Notes under the pieces: model-generated
What the model saw: only the letters and a program-made list of their open reading frames with translations
Database searches by the model: none
What the model was told of the DNA's origin: nothing
Shown: one piece after another, positions 16,855 through 24,958 of the stretch
Numbering within the stretch: the first letter of the stretch is position 1
How the letters are laid out: the number at the start of each line of letters is the position of its first letter
Translations under genes and position numbers: made by a program
Assembly (NCBI RefSeq): GCF_040675855.1
Contig: NZ_JBEGIK010000001.1
Location: 248,001-312,000, forward strand
Length of the DNA stretch: 64,000 bases
Source: Microbacterium sp. LWH3-1.2
GTDB taxonomy: Bacteria; Actinomycetota; Actinomycetes; Actinomycetales; Microbacteriaceae
Direction of reading: 5' to 3'

Positions 16855-16882
16855 TTTACGAGGACAGCGACACGGAGGTCGA

Positions 16883-17422
16883 ATGAGCGCTCAACGAGGC
16901 ATCCCGGGCATTCGAGGCACGGACCACATCGGGTTCACCGTTCCAGACCTGGAGGACGCGCATACGTTTCTGGTGGACATCCTCGGCTGCGAAGAGATCT
17001 ACCGTCTGGGCGCCAAGCGCTCGGACGGTGACGACTGGATGCACACGCACCTGGGAGTCCACCCACGCACGGTTGTCAGGGAGATCCGCTTCTACCGGTT
17101 GGGTAACGGCGGGAACTTCGAGGTCTTCCTCTATCAGTCGGCCGATCGGCAGCGCACCCAACCCCGCAACAGCGATATCGGCGGGTATCACATCGCCTTC
17201 TACGTCGACGATCTCGATGCGGCCGTGCAGTATCTCCGCGACAACGATGTGGAAGTGATGGGGGAACCTACCGCAAGCAAGCAGTCGGCCGAAGGTCAGC
17301 GGTGGATCTACTTCCGCAGCCCATGGGGCTTGCAGTTCGAACTCGTAAGCTTCCCGCAGGGGAAAGCGTACGAGAAGGACGCTCCCCGCCTTCTCTGGCA
17401 CCCAGTCCACCCGGAGCGATGA
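16883..17422 (+). CDS. VOC-superfamily (glyoxalase/dioxygenase fold) protein
   Basis: The 179-aa protein has two beta-alpha-beta-beta-beta modules: GTDHIGFTVPDLEDA with the first metal-type histidine at the N-terminus, HPRTVVREIRFYRLG-GNFEVFLY in the middle, and GGYHIAFYVDDLDAAV with WGLQFELVSFP ending the second module. This is the ligand pattern of glyoxalase-I/methylmalonyl-CoA epimerase-like metalloenzymes. GGAGG stands four bases before the ATG. It is translationally coupled to the GntR regulator (ATGA overlap) and divergent from the E1 operon, so it probably acts on an intermediate of the same route. Confidence 0.85.
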   Translation: MSAQRGIPGIRGTDHIGFTVPDLEDAHTFLVDILGCEEIYRLGAKRSDGDDWMHTHLGVHPRTVVREIRFYRLGNGGNFEVFLYQSADRQRTQPRNSDIGGYHIAFYVDDLDAAVQYLRDNDVEVMGEPTASKQSAEGQRWIYFRSPWGLQFELVSFPQGKAYEKDAPRLLWHPVHPER

Positions 17423-18090
17423 GGCGAGCACGAGCGATGAACACGGCGACCCACGGAGCAACCGGCGCCGCGATTGCGGCACGACTCCGCGACGAGATTC
17501 TGGCCGGGACGTACGCACCTGGGGAGCGAATCCGCCAGGACGAACTCGCCGACCTCCACGGTGCGAGCCGACTTCCGGTTCGGGACGCGCTGCGTATCCT
17601 CGAGGCGGAAGGCCTTGTCAACCTGGTCGCGAACACGGGCGCGTGGGTATCGAAGATCAGCATGGCGGAGTGTGAGGAGATCTACCAGATGCGGGAGCGT
17701 CTGGAGCCGCTGCTGCTCCGGTTGAATGTCCCACTGATGACGACCGACGATGCCGACGGTCTGGACCTCCTCGCCGACGCCATGGAGGACGCCACCGATG
17801 TCGAGCGATTCCTGCGAATGGACCGCGAGTTCCACCTGTCCTGCATTGAAGCCGTGGAAACGAGCGTCCTCGGGACCACTGTGCTCAATCTCTGGAACAG
17901 GACTCAGCACTATAGGCGCGCCGCGACAAGACTGTTCTATCTCGAGGAAGACCGCAGCGTGCATTTCGATCATCACCTCATCGTCAACGCGATCCGGTTG
18001 GGCGATGCAGACGAGGCGGAGCAGGTTCTCTCACGCCACATTCGCCGGAGCCGGCTGGAACTCTCCCGGCACCCTGAGGTGTTCTCCTGA
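17419..18090 (+). CDS. GntR-family (FCD) transcriptional regulator
   Basis: The protein of about 223 aa has an N-terminal winged helix (AAIAARLRDEILAGTYAPGERI, DELADLHGASRLPVRDALRIL, EGLVNLVANTGAWV) and an FCD domain (IYQMRERLEPLLLRL, MDREFHLSCIEAV, HFDHHLIVNAIRLGD). The ATG at 17419 overlaps the VOC stop; an ATG at 17437 is an alternative, while a longer upstream frame runs into the VOC gene and is rejected. The two similar sites in the divergent promoter region (16780-16791, 16843-16854) are its likely operators, giving negative autoregulation together with control of the E1-E2-ALDH operon. Confidence 0.9.
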   Translation: MRRARAMNTATHGATGAAIAARLRDEILAGTYAPGERIRQDELADLHGASRLPVRDALRILEAEGLVNLVANTGAWVSKISMAECEEIYQMRERLEPLLLRLNVPLMTTDDADGLDLLADAMEDATDVERFLRMDREFHLSCIEAVETSVLGTTVLNLWNRTQHYRRAATRLFYLEEDRSVHFDHHLIVNAIRLGDADEAEQVLSRHIRRSRLELSRHPEVFS

Positions 18091-18154
18091 GCGCCGGCCG
18101 CGCCGAGCACGCGCTCTCCGCGCCCGTGCCGTAGGGGACTGGCAAAATGGACCA

Positions 18155-18571
18155 GTGACCGACACTCCGTTGCCCGAAGCCGCCCTCGCCTTCCTCCGAC
18201 AGCCGAACCCCGCCGTCATGGCGACGGTCACGGCGAAGGGCCGTCCCGTATCGGTGGCGACCTGGTATCTGATCGAAGACGACGGACTGCTCATGCTCTG
18301 CATGAACGCAGACCGCGCGCGCCTGAAGCACCTGCAGAACAACGGCCACGTGTCGTTGACCGTGCTCGCACGGGATGACTTCGGGACGCACCTGTCTGTC
18401 CAGGGGCACGTCGTGTCGATCAGGCCCGATGAGGGACTCGCAGACATCGATCGACTCTCGAGGCATTTCCTCGGCAAGGACTACCCCGCCAGGGAGAGCC
18501 CGCTCGTGACGGTCCACGTGGCGATCGACCGATGGTTCGGCTGGTCCGGAGGGCGTCAGTCGCACTACTGA
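18155..18571 (+). CDS. PPOX-class (pyridoxamine-phosphate-oxidase fold) F420/flavin-dependent enzyme
   Basis: From a GTG at 18155 the 138-aa protein shows the split-barrel flavin fold: LPEAALAFLRQPNPAVMATV at the N-terminus, GRPVSVATWYLIEDDGLLML, RARLKHLQNNGHVSLTV and a C-terminal VTVHVAIDRWFGW. This matches small actinobacterial PPOX-class proteins that bind F420 or flavin and reduce or oxidise small substrates. A longer upstream frame lies over the GntR gene in another frame and is rejected. It is 64 bp downstream of GntR on the same strand and may be part of that transcript. No strong ribosome-binding site is visible. Confidence 0.82.
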   Translation: MTDTPLPEAALAFLRQPNPAVMATVTAKGRPVSVATWYLIEDDGLLMLCMNADRARLKHLQNNGHVSLTVLARDDFGTHLSVQGHVVSIRPDEGLADIDRLSRHFLGKDYPARESPLVTVHVAIDRWFGWSGGRQSHY

Positions 18572-18622
18572 AACCGAGTCGCCACCAAAGCCCCCGTCCC
18601 CGGGAATGCGCGCGCGAACCCA

Positions 18623-19297
18623 TTACGTCTGCGTAGATTCCTCAGCGGATCCAGCGAGCACTGCCGGCTCTGTTCGCAGATCGACCGAGGTCGCTCGCCG
18701 CACATGCGCCGCCATCAACGCCTCGGCGAGCGGCGCGTCGCCCCGGGTGATGGCGGAATAGATCTCGCGGTGATCCCCCCACAGCAGCTCCGAGTTCGGA
18801 GCGATCATCGCGACATTGATCCACTCGGACCGGTTGGACAGCACATGGACAAAGGCCCCGAGGACGGAGTTGCCGCACGCCGAGGCGACAGCGTTGTGGA
18901 AGCGCGAGTTCAAGCGGTTCAGTCTGTGAAGCTCTCTCTCAGCGATCGCCTCGTCCCCCTCGGTCAAGATCGACCGAATCGTCGCCAGGTCCGCGTCCCC
19001 GCGGTGCAGCGCCGCCTCCCGCGCCACGTTCGGCTCCAGAAGGTTGCGCGCGTCACTGACCTCTCGAACGACGTTCTCAGTCAGAAGTTGCACAGTCGGG
19101 GAACCATACGGTCGCAGATCGATGAAGCCCTCCGCCGCGAGCACCCGCAGCGCCTCCCTCACCGGCACACGTGAGACGCCGAAGCGCTCCGCGAGCGCCG
19201 GTTCGGTAACCCGCGACCCCGGAGCCAGCTCGCCGGCAACGACCAAGTCGCGGATGGCATCGACCAACGTCCGGCCACGAATCGCCGACATCGTCAC
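18623..19297 (-). CDS. GntR-family (FCD) transcriptional regulator
   Basis: The 224-aa regulator starts at GTG 19297 behind AAGGGG (an ATG two codons later is possible). The wHTH is at about residues 8-72 (TLVDAIRDLVVAGELAPGSRV, LAERFGVSRVPVREALRVLAAEGF) and the FCD domain follows (EVSDARNLLEPNVAREAALH, LNSRFHNAVASACGN). The operon context is poor: a decayed TauE/SafE gene lies upstream and the PPOX gene is convergent. GTATAC boxes near 19571 and at 20488-20514 could be its operators, linking it to the gamma-glutamyltransferase gene, but that is only an inference from position. Confidence 0.9.
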   Translation of the reverse strand: MTMSAIRGRTLVDAIRDLVVAGELAPGSRVTEPALAERFGVSRVPVREALRVLAAEGFIDLRPYGSPTVQLLTENVVREVSDARNLLEPNVAREAALHRGDADLATIRSILTEGDEAIAERELHRLNRLNSRFHNAVASACGNSVLGAFVHVLSNRSEWINVAMIAPNSELLWGDHREIYSAITRGDAPLAEALMAAHVRRATSVDLRTEPAVLAGSAEESTQT

Positions 19298-19375
19298 GTC
19301 GACCCCTTCCGTACGACCGACACCTCACTCTACGCGCTCCTCGTCCACCCTGCTCGACTAAGAACCCGGGCGGGA

Positions 19376-19591
19376 TCACGAGGGAGAAGGAGTCGATGTG
19401 AGACCCCTCTGAGGTCCGTAGACGGTGTCCCGGACGCACGACCAGACATTGAGGACATTCGCCCATTCCGCGACGAGCGCATCCGCGCTAGTGATGTCAC
19501 AGTCGCAGACGAGGACGATGACCTCGGTAGATCCGGGCAGTCGCAACGAAGTGCGGAGTTGCTGCGATTCGTATACGGAATGCGACTCCAA
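19376..19591 (-). pseudogene. Possible decayed regulator fragment (Lrp/AsnC-like)
   Basis: A minus-strand frame encodes TEVIVLVCDCDITSADALVA and EWANVLNVWSCVRDTVYGPQ, which resembles the C-terminal effector domain of Lrp/AsnC regulators (alternating strand, helix, and a valine-rich end). No helix-turn-helix precedes it and frames break on both sides. Nothing else is recognisable between 19298 and 19779. Confidence 0.3.
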
Positions 19592-19779
19592 CCGATGTGG
19601 TGCGCCACGGGGACGGCGCCAAGACGCGCTGCTGCGATGGGTATGTGAGAGCGGCCACTGTCCTCTGCATCTCCGCCGGCGATCGGTGCAGCTTCTCGGA
19701 TCGCCTGGCGATGCCGATCACCCGATCCGCGGAGTGAGATCACGCCAAAGACAGCTCGCCCTGCGTGGCAGCCCCGCTG

Positions 19780-20468
19780 CTCAGGCCCTCGCTCTCCGGA
19801 CGGCTCGCACGGCTATCCGGATGGCGATGAACGCGAGGAAGACGGCGAAGAGCGCATTTCGCGGCGTGCGGGGCCAACAATGTCGCGACCCACGCACCCA
19901 CGGCCGTCGTCGCGCACGCCGCGACGCCGACCGCCGCGGCGGCGGCGAAGAGATCCACGTTGTCTCTCCGCAGGTTCCCTGCCGTCCCAGACACAGCTGT
20001 AGGAATCATCATGAGGAGAGAGGTGCCCCGCGCAGTGAGGCCACTCATGCCGAACGCGAACATCAACGTCGGCACCACGACGATACCGCCGCCCGCCCCG
20101 ATCAGACCGGCGACGATGCCGGTCCCGAGGCCCAAACGATCAGTCCCGCACCGCTGAGCCAGGAGAGTTCAAGGGCAACCTCACGGGAGGCGACGACCAG
20201 GAACAGGCTGACGATCACACCGAGGAGGAAGGTGACGAAGGCCCTACCGCAGCCGCGTATTCGACACCTTCGACAGAAGGCACGTGCCGATCTGGGCGCC
20301 TACGATCGCTCCCGCGGCGAGAATGAGGTCCGCGACCCGGTTCACCGAGCCGTTCAGCGCGTACTCGACCACCCTGACGGGTGCAGTGAGCACGATGACT
20401 GCCATGGAGGCGCCTGCCGCGCGCCGCTGGTCGGAGCCCAAGGGGAGGACCGGCATGGGCACGATCAC
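19780..20468 (-). pseudogene. TauE/SafE-type permease pseudogene with three frameshifts
   Basis: Successive minus-strand frames give adjoining pieces of a sulfite-exporter TauE/SafE family membrane protein. They are QRRAAGASMAVIVL and ILAAGAIVGAQIG ending NTRLR before a TAG; then in another frame FVTFLLGVIVSLFLVVASRE; then GTGIVAGLIGAGGGIVVVP; then NALFAVFLAFIAIRIAVRAV to a stop at 19780. Reading frames change near 20243, near 20140 and near 19860. The first transmembrane helix with its GGG motif is missing, so the 5' end is also truncated. Intact members have about 250 aa and eight helices. The gene is dead unless these are assembly errors. Confidence 0.8.
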
Positions 20469-20487
20469 TCGCCCCAGCGATAGGTCT

Positions 20488-20514
20488 CGTATACGTGCCC
20501 GCAGTTAGTATACG
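20488..20514. promoter_or_regulatory. Pair of GTATAC boxes upstream of the gamma-glutamyltransferase gene
   Basis: CGTATACG (20488-20495) and AGTATACG (20507-20514) lie 19 bp apart, 100 bp before the start at 20614. A third box, ATTCGTATACGGAAT, is at 19568-19582. The spacing fits paired sites of a dimeric regulator such as the FCD-GntR at 18623. Confidence 0.35.
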
Positions 20515-20613
20515 ATCTGACTCAGCATAGGATCTCGGTCCCCGCGCTCACCTGCTACGAAGCGTCCGGATCCGCGGGACCAGGCGCGCTCCAGGAAACG
20601 AACGGATCACCGC

Positions 20614-22386
20614 ATGCAGTTCACAACACGTCCGGAACTTGTCGGAACCTTCGGCATGGTGGCCTCGACTCATTGGCTGGCGTCCGCTGCCGGAATGGCC
20701 ATCCTCGAGGAGGGTGGCAACGCATTCGATGCGGCGGCCGCGGCCGGCCTCGTGCTGCACGTCGTCGAGCCCCACCTGAACGGGCTGGGCGGGGATACGC
20801 CGATCCTGGGTTTCGATGTCGAGTCAGGCGCGCCGTGGGTCCTCTGCGGGCAAGGCCCAGCACCCTCGGCGGCGACGGGCAGTGCGTTCGAGCAGCTGGG
20901 CTTGGACGTCATACCCGGTACCGGCCATCTCGCCGCGGTGATCCCTGGCTCGTTCGGCGCGTGGATGAGCATGATCGAGAGGCACGGAACGCTCCCGTTG
21001 GAGGCGATCACTCGGTTCGCCATCGGCTACGCGCGCGATGGCTACCCGCTGATTCCCGACGCCGCGACCGCGATCCGCTCGGTGACCGAGCTCTTCGCCC
21101 AGCACTGGCAGAGCTCCGCCGAGATCTATCTCACCGGGGAACAGGCGCCTCGAGCGGGAGCCCGGTTTCGGAACCTGACGCTGGCAGACACGTTGGAGCG
21201 GATCGTCCGCGAGGCGAACGCAGGTGGCGGCACGCGTGAGTCGGTGATCGCGCGCGCGCGGGAGGTCTTCTATCGCGGGTTCGTCGCGGAGTCGATCGAT
21301 GCATTCGTCCGGCAGCCTGTTCGGGATGTCACCGGGGAAGACCACGCTGGCCTGCTCACGGGAGAGGATCTCGCGCACTGGGTGCCTCGCTGGGAGGCGC
21401 CGGTGACGATCGAGTTCGGCGGCGTCACAGTCGCGAAGACCGGACCGTGGGGGCAGGGGCCGGTCCTCCTGCAGCAACTGGCTGCGCTGGCGCACCAGGA
21501 CGTCGGCGCGCCGGGCTCAGCGCAAATGGTGCATGCGGTAGCCGAGACCGCCAAGTTGGCCTTCGCCGACCGGGAAGCGTTTTACGGCGATCCGGATTTC
21601 GTCGACGTACCACTGACGGCGCTGCTGTCGGACGAGTACGCTCGCGAGCGAGCGACGCTTGTCGGCCCGGAGGCTTCCACTGAGCTCCGGCCCGGACGCC
21701 CCGGCGGACGAGAACCCCGGCTGTCCCCGGCCATCTTCAACGACCGCGCGATTCACGGCGTCGGCACGGGCGAGCCGACTCTCGGCAGCATGGGCCTCGT
21801 GCGCGGGGACACGTGCCATCTGGACGTCGTGGATCGCTGGGGGAACGTCGTCGCGGCGACGCCGAGCGGCGGATGGCTCCAGAGCTCACCTGCCGTCCCG
21901 GGCCTGGGCTTCTCACTCCCGACTCGCGCCCAGATGTTCTGGGTCGAGCCCGGCCTCCCGAATTCGATCGCACCTGGCAAGCGGCCCCGGACGACGCTGA
22001 GCCCCGGGATGCTGTTGCGTGATGGCACGCCCCACTTGGCATTCGGCACTCCCGGCGGCGATCAGCAGGATCAGTGGACCGTCCCGTTCCTCCTGAATCT
22101 GCTCGTACACAAGATGAACCTCCAGGAAGCCATCGATGCCGCCACCTGGCATTCGACGCATATGCCCTCTTCCTTCTTCCCGCGCACGTTCACGCCTGGT
22201 GGGCTGGTCGTGGAGGAGTCGCTCGGGTCGTCGGTCATCGACGACCTTCGTTGCCGCGGCCATGACATCGTGATCTCGAAGCCGTGGACTCTCGGCCGTC
22301 TGAGCGCCGCGGGCGTGCGCGACGACGGGATGCTCGTGGCGGCAGCGAACGCGCGGGGCATGCAGGGCTATGCCGCTGGTCGTTGA
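20614..22386 (+). CDS. Gamma-glutamyltransferase-family protein (Ntn hydrolase)
   Basis: The 590-aa protein is a full-length GGT homologue. It shows GMVASTHWLASAAGMAILEE, GGNAFDAAAAAGLVLHVVEP, LNGLGGD, and the autoprocessing site with the nucleophile Thr400 in RGDTCHLDVVD. The distal part carries RPRTTLSPGMLL and the glycine loop TPGGDQQDQW. Autocleavage before Thr400 would give a large and a small subunit. There is no signal peptide, so the enzyme is predicted cytosolic, unlike classical secreted GGT; cytosolic homologues act on gamma-glutamylated catabolic intermediates, cephalosporins or related amides. It is followed after 36 bp by the second MBL hydrolase on the same strand. Confidence 0.88.
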   Translation: MQFTTRPELVGTFGMVASTHWLASAAGMAILEEGGNAFDAAAAAGLVLHVVEPHLNGLGGDTPILGFDVESGAPWVLCGQGPAPSAATGSAFEQLGLDVIPGTGHLAAVIPGSFGAWMSMIERHGTLPLEAITRFAIGYARDGYPLIPDAATAIRSVTELFAQHWQSSAEIYLTGEQAPRAGARFRNLTLADTLERIVREANAGGGTRESVIARAREVFYRGFVAESIDAFVRQPVRDVTGEDHAGLLTGEDLAHWVPRWEAPVTIEFGGVTVAKTGPWGQGPVLLQQLAALAHQDVGAPGSAQMVHAVAETAKLAFADREAFYGDPDFVDVPLTALLSDEYARERATLVGPEASTELRPGRPGGREPRLSPAIFNDRAIHGVGTGEPTLGSMGLVRGDTCHLDVVDRWGNVVAATPSGGWLQSSPAVPGLGFSLPTRAQMFWVEPGLPNSIAPGKRPRTTLSPGMLLRDGTPHLAFGTPGGDQQDQWTVPFLLNLLVHKMNLQEAIDAATWHSTHMPSSFFPRTFTPGGLVVEESLGSSVIDDLRCRGHDIVISKPWTLGRLSAAGVRDDGMLVAAANARGMQGYAAGR

Positions 22387-22422
22387 TACCTCAACCCTCC
22401 ACTGAGAAAGGTCTGTCAGAAG

Positions 22423-23061
22423 ATGATCCTCACCAAGTTCAATCACGCCACCGTGCGGTTCGAGAAGGACGGTGTTTCGCTGGTAACCGACCCGGGCACG
22501 CCAACCCCGGAGTCGGAAGAGCTCCTGTCTTCCGCTGCAGCAGTCCTGGTGACGCACGAGCACTTCGATCACTGCGACGCGGATGCTCTGCGTCGGGGGC
22601 TCGACCGCAATCCGGATCTGCAGGTCTACGGACCGGCCCCCGTGGCCGAGCTCGTCGGCGACCACTCCGACCGATTCACCGAGGTTTCGCCCGGTGAATC
22701 GTTCACCATCGGCCCATTCTTCGTCGAGACGTTCGGAGGAACACATGCGGTCATCCACCCCGAGATGCCGGAGATGTCTAACATCTCCTACTTGATCGAG
22801 GGACGCGTGTATCACCCGGGCGATTCGTACGAGCTCCCCGGAGTCCCGGTTGAGACGCTGCTCATGCCAACGAGCGGTCCGTGGACGTCCATCCGGCAGG
22901 GCATCGACTTCGTCCGCGGCGTTGCTCCGACGCGCGCCTACCAGATTCACGAGTTCGAGCTCAGTGAGCCAGGGCAGGAGTACGCGCTCTACTTCCTGAA
23001 TCTGATTGCGCAGAGTGCTCCCATCACCAAGCTCGCGGTGGGTGATTCCATCGAGGTGTAA
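22423..23061 (+). CDS. MBL-fold metallo-hydrolase (second copy)
   Basis: The 212-aa protein has the zinc motif at His45-His47-Asp49-His50 (VTHEHFDHCD), GGTHAVIHPEMP and a YHPGDSYELPGVPVETLL segment closely similar to the YHPGDSFIVPAGPAPDTLL region of the first copy at 1287. It is 40 residues shorter because it lacks inserted loops and the C-terminal tail. The gene follows the GGT homologue on the same strand and precedes the flavin reductase-RidA pair, which has its own LacI-type promoter. A lactonase or cyclic-amide hydrolase role in the same route as copy 1 is inferred. Confidence 0.85.
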   Translation: MILTKFNHATVRFEKDGVSLVTDPGTPTPESEELLSSAAAVLVTHEHFDHCDADALRRGLDRNPDLQVYGPAPVAELVGDHSDRFTEVSPGESFTIGPFFVETFGGTHAVIHPEMPEMSNISYLIEGRVYHPGDSYELPGVPVETLLMPTSGPWTSIRQGIDFVRGVAPTRAYQIHEFELSEPGQEYALYFLNLIAQSAPITKLAVGDSIEV

Positions 23062-23115
23062 CGCGTCGGCTCACGCAGGGCCGATCGAGCTTCGGGGATA
23101 CCTCGCCGAAACGCC

Positions 23116-23144
23116 TTGGAAACGAGCCGCGTCTACGCTAACGT
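23116..23144 (+). promoter_or_regulatory. Promoter of the flavin reductase-RidA unit
   Basis: TTGGAA (23116-23121) and TAACGT (23139-23144) are separated by 17 bp. A LacI-type operator begins just downstream of the -10. Confidence 0.55.
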
Positions 23145-23148
23145 CTGG

Positions 23149-23164
23149 CGGCAAACGATTGCCG
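23149..23164. promoter_or_regulatory. LacI-type operator in front of flavin reductase
   Basis: CGGCAAACGATTGCCG is a 16-bp palindrome with central CG. Its core GCAAACGATTGC (23151-23162) resembles the core at 32095-32106 (GCAATCGATTGC) and that at 34109-34120 (GCAAACGATTGT). It lies over the expected transcription start. Confidence 0.65.
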
Positions 23165-23282
23165 TCTTCGGCGGGAGATCGGTGCGGGCGGATGCGCTTC
23201 GACCAGTCGGTCGTAGGGCTGAAAGCTAGCCCCGATCCGTCCCGTCGGTACTCGAACCGACGCATCACGTGAAGGCGGAACA

Positions 23283-23852
23283 ATGATCACCACTCACGCA
23301 GAGCCGCGTATCACCGCGGACGAGTTTCGACACGCGTTCCGATCTCACCCCGCGGGCGTCGCGATCGTCACCGCGGATGCCGGCGACGGCCCGGTCGCGA
23401 TGACGGTGAGCTCTGTGGCGTCTGTCTCGATCGATCCGCCGGCGCTTGTGTTCTCGGCCTCGGCGCTGTCGTCCAGTACGCCAACCATCTGCAAAGCCGA
23501 GACAGTCGTCGTACACATGCTGGCGGCCGACGAAGTCGCATTGGCCAAACTGTGTGCACGTCGCGGTGCCGATCGTTTCGGCCCGGACGTGGAGTGGGAC
23601 AGACTACCCACCGGCGAGCCCTACTATCCGGCCGCGACCTGGCTCCGCTGCAGAGTCAACCAACGCGTCGACGCGAACGGATCGAGTCTGATCGTCGTCG
23701 AAGCGATCCAGGCCAAGGGCACGAGCATCGACACGAACGGTGAGCCGAAGCCGCTCGTGTACCACAACCGCGAATGGCATGTCCTCAGTGAGAGATCCGC
23801 CCTTCCAGACGCGACCTCGCCCTTCTACGCCGTGTACGGACGAGTCGAATAG
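23283..23852 (+). CDS. Flavin reductase (NAD(P)H:FMN/FAD, two-component monooxygenase partner)
   Basis: The 189-aa protein has the split-barrel flavin-reductase fold of HpaC/HsaB type: FRHAFRSHPAGVAIVTAD, AMTVSSVASVSIDPPALVF, HMLAADEVALAKLCARRG and the C-terminal PLVYHNREWHVL. Such enzymes supply reduced flavin to monooxygenases like that at 2734. No monooxygenase is adjacent; instead a RidA gene follows by 45 bp, mirroring the monooxygenase-RidA pair at the left end. Control by the LacI-type site at 23149 is predicted. Confidence 0.9.
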   Translation: MITTHAEPRITADEFRHAFRSHPAGVAIVTADAGDGPVAMTVSSVASVSIDPPALVFSASALSSSTPTICKAETVVVHMLAADEVALAKLCARRGADRFGPDVEWDRLPTGEPYYPAATWLRCRVNQRVDANGSSLIVVEAIQAKGTSIDTNGEPKPLVYHNREWHVLSERSALPDATSPFYAVYGRVE

Positions 23853-23897
23853 GCGCATCCGCTCTTCAGACCGCCACCCCGCACGAGGAAGGACCAC

Positions 23898-24302
23898 ATG
23901 ACCAACGACCGAATCTCCCGCGTCCCCGCCCCCGTCATCCCGGGGATCTCCGACAGCGCCCGAGTCACAGCCGGCGACCTCGTCTTCATCTCAGGTCAGG
24001 TCGGATTCGAAGAAGACGGCTCCGTCCCGACTGACTTCACACGCGCCATCGAACTCACCTACGGCGAGTTCGAGCGCGCGCTGCACGCAGCCGGCGTGAC
24101 CTACGACGACCTCGTCCGCGTCAACGTATACATCACCGAGCTCGACCAGGAGAAGCTGTTCACCTGGCGCGAGACACGCGACGCGATCATCAACACCACG
24201 ACACCCTCGGCCAGCACCGTCATCGGCGTGCAATCGCTCTACCACCACTCAACCATCGAAATCGACGGAATCGCCGCCACGCCCCCGCGGCCCGCTGAGT
24301 AG
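23898..24302 (+). CDS. RidA-family protein without the catalytic arginine (copy 3)
   Basis: The 134-aa Rid-family protein has PAPVIPGISDSARV, FISGQVGFEEDGSVP, LVRVNVYITELDQEK and STIEIDGIAA. The catalytic-loop segment reads SASTVIGV, so the arginine of archetypal RidA is serine, as in copies 1 and 2. GAGGAAGGA precedes the ATG. It is the second gene of the flavin reductase unit. The partnership of Rid proteins with flavin enzymes at two loci suggests that they handle an imine or peroxy/hydroxylated product of the flavin chemistry. Confidence 0.9.
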   Translation: MTNDRISRVPAPVIPGISDSARVTAGDLVFISGQVGFEEDGSVPTDFTRAIELTYGEFERALHAAGVTYDDLVRVNVYITELDQEKLFTWRETRDAIINTTTPSASTVIGVQSLYHHSTIEIDGIAATPPRPAE

Positions 24303-24357
24303 CCGGCGCTGTCTACCGGGGGCCGCTCGCCGAGAACGATCTCTTCCCATCCCTCGG

Positions 24358-24855
24358 TCAGGGTTGCACCTGGGCGGGCACCTGCCCGAGCTCCCAATCT
24401 GGATCAAGCCGGTGGAGGACTCGTTCGAGGAGTGCCGCGAGGTGAATCAGGTCGTCGTGGTCGAGGTCGGCGAGGAGTGTATCGCGAGCGAGAAGGATGT
24501 GAGACGGGGTGGCAGCGAGCCAGGCCCGGCGGCCGTCGCGCGTAAGGTGCACGTCGATCGCCCTGCCGTCATCCGGACAGGCAAGTCGCTCGACGAGACC
24601 ACGCCGTTCGAGACGTGTGATGGCCTTGGAGAGCTTGGGCGCCGGTGAGCCGAGCGCGCAAGCCACATCGCCCATCCGCAGCGTCCGCTGGGGCGCGGCG
24701 ATCAAGACGCTGAGGATCCCGTACTCGAAGTTGGCGAGCCCGGCGGCCGTCGTCAGCTGCGTGTCCAGCGCCCGAGGCAGCGACTCAGCCACGGAGACGA
24801 GCGCGACCCACGCGCGGGCTTGGGTTGCATCCATCCGCGGTACGACGATGCCCAT
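24358..24855 (-). CDS. MarR-family transcriptional regulator
   Basis: The 165-aa protein has the MarR winged helix at about residues 40-110: YGILSVLIAAPQRTLRMGDVA, SPAPKLSKAITRLERRGLVER and a wing in DDGRAIDVHLTRDGR. A TSS seven bases past its -10 (24862-24867) would coincide with the ATG at 24855, so a leaderless transcript is predicted. A methionine seven codons downstream is an alternative start. It shares the palindromic operator 24878-24889 with the divergent oxidoreductase gene and probably represses both. Confidence 0.92.
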   Translation of the reverse strand: MGIVVPRMDATQARAWVALVSVAESLPRALDTQLTTAAGLANFEYGILSVLIAAPQRTLRMGDVACALGSPAPKLSKAITRLERRGLVERLACPDDGRAIDVHLTRDGRRAWLAATPSHILLARDTLLADLDHDDLIHLAALLERVLHRLDPDWELGQVPAQVQP

Positions 24856-24861
24856 GAAGGC

Positions 24862-24906
24862 AGAGTACCGGATCTATTTGCCTAGGCAACAAGGTCTGGA
24901 TAGGCT
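24862..24906. promoter_or_regulatory. Divergent promoters sharing one MarR operator (24878-24889)
   Basis: TTGCCTAGGCAA at 24878-24889 is a perfect 12-bp palindrome of the kind bound by MarR dimers. Its two halves are the -35 boxes of both promoters: plus strand TTGCCT, 17 bp, TAGGCT (24901-24906); minus strand TTGCCT, 16 bp, TACTCT (24867-24862). A bound dimer would block both directions. Confidence 0.75.
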
Positions 24907-24958
24907 CGTTGCCCGGAGCAGCATATGCGGCCTCCCTGATCGGTGGAAAGGATCTACG

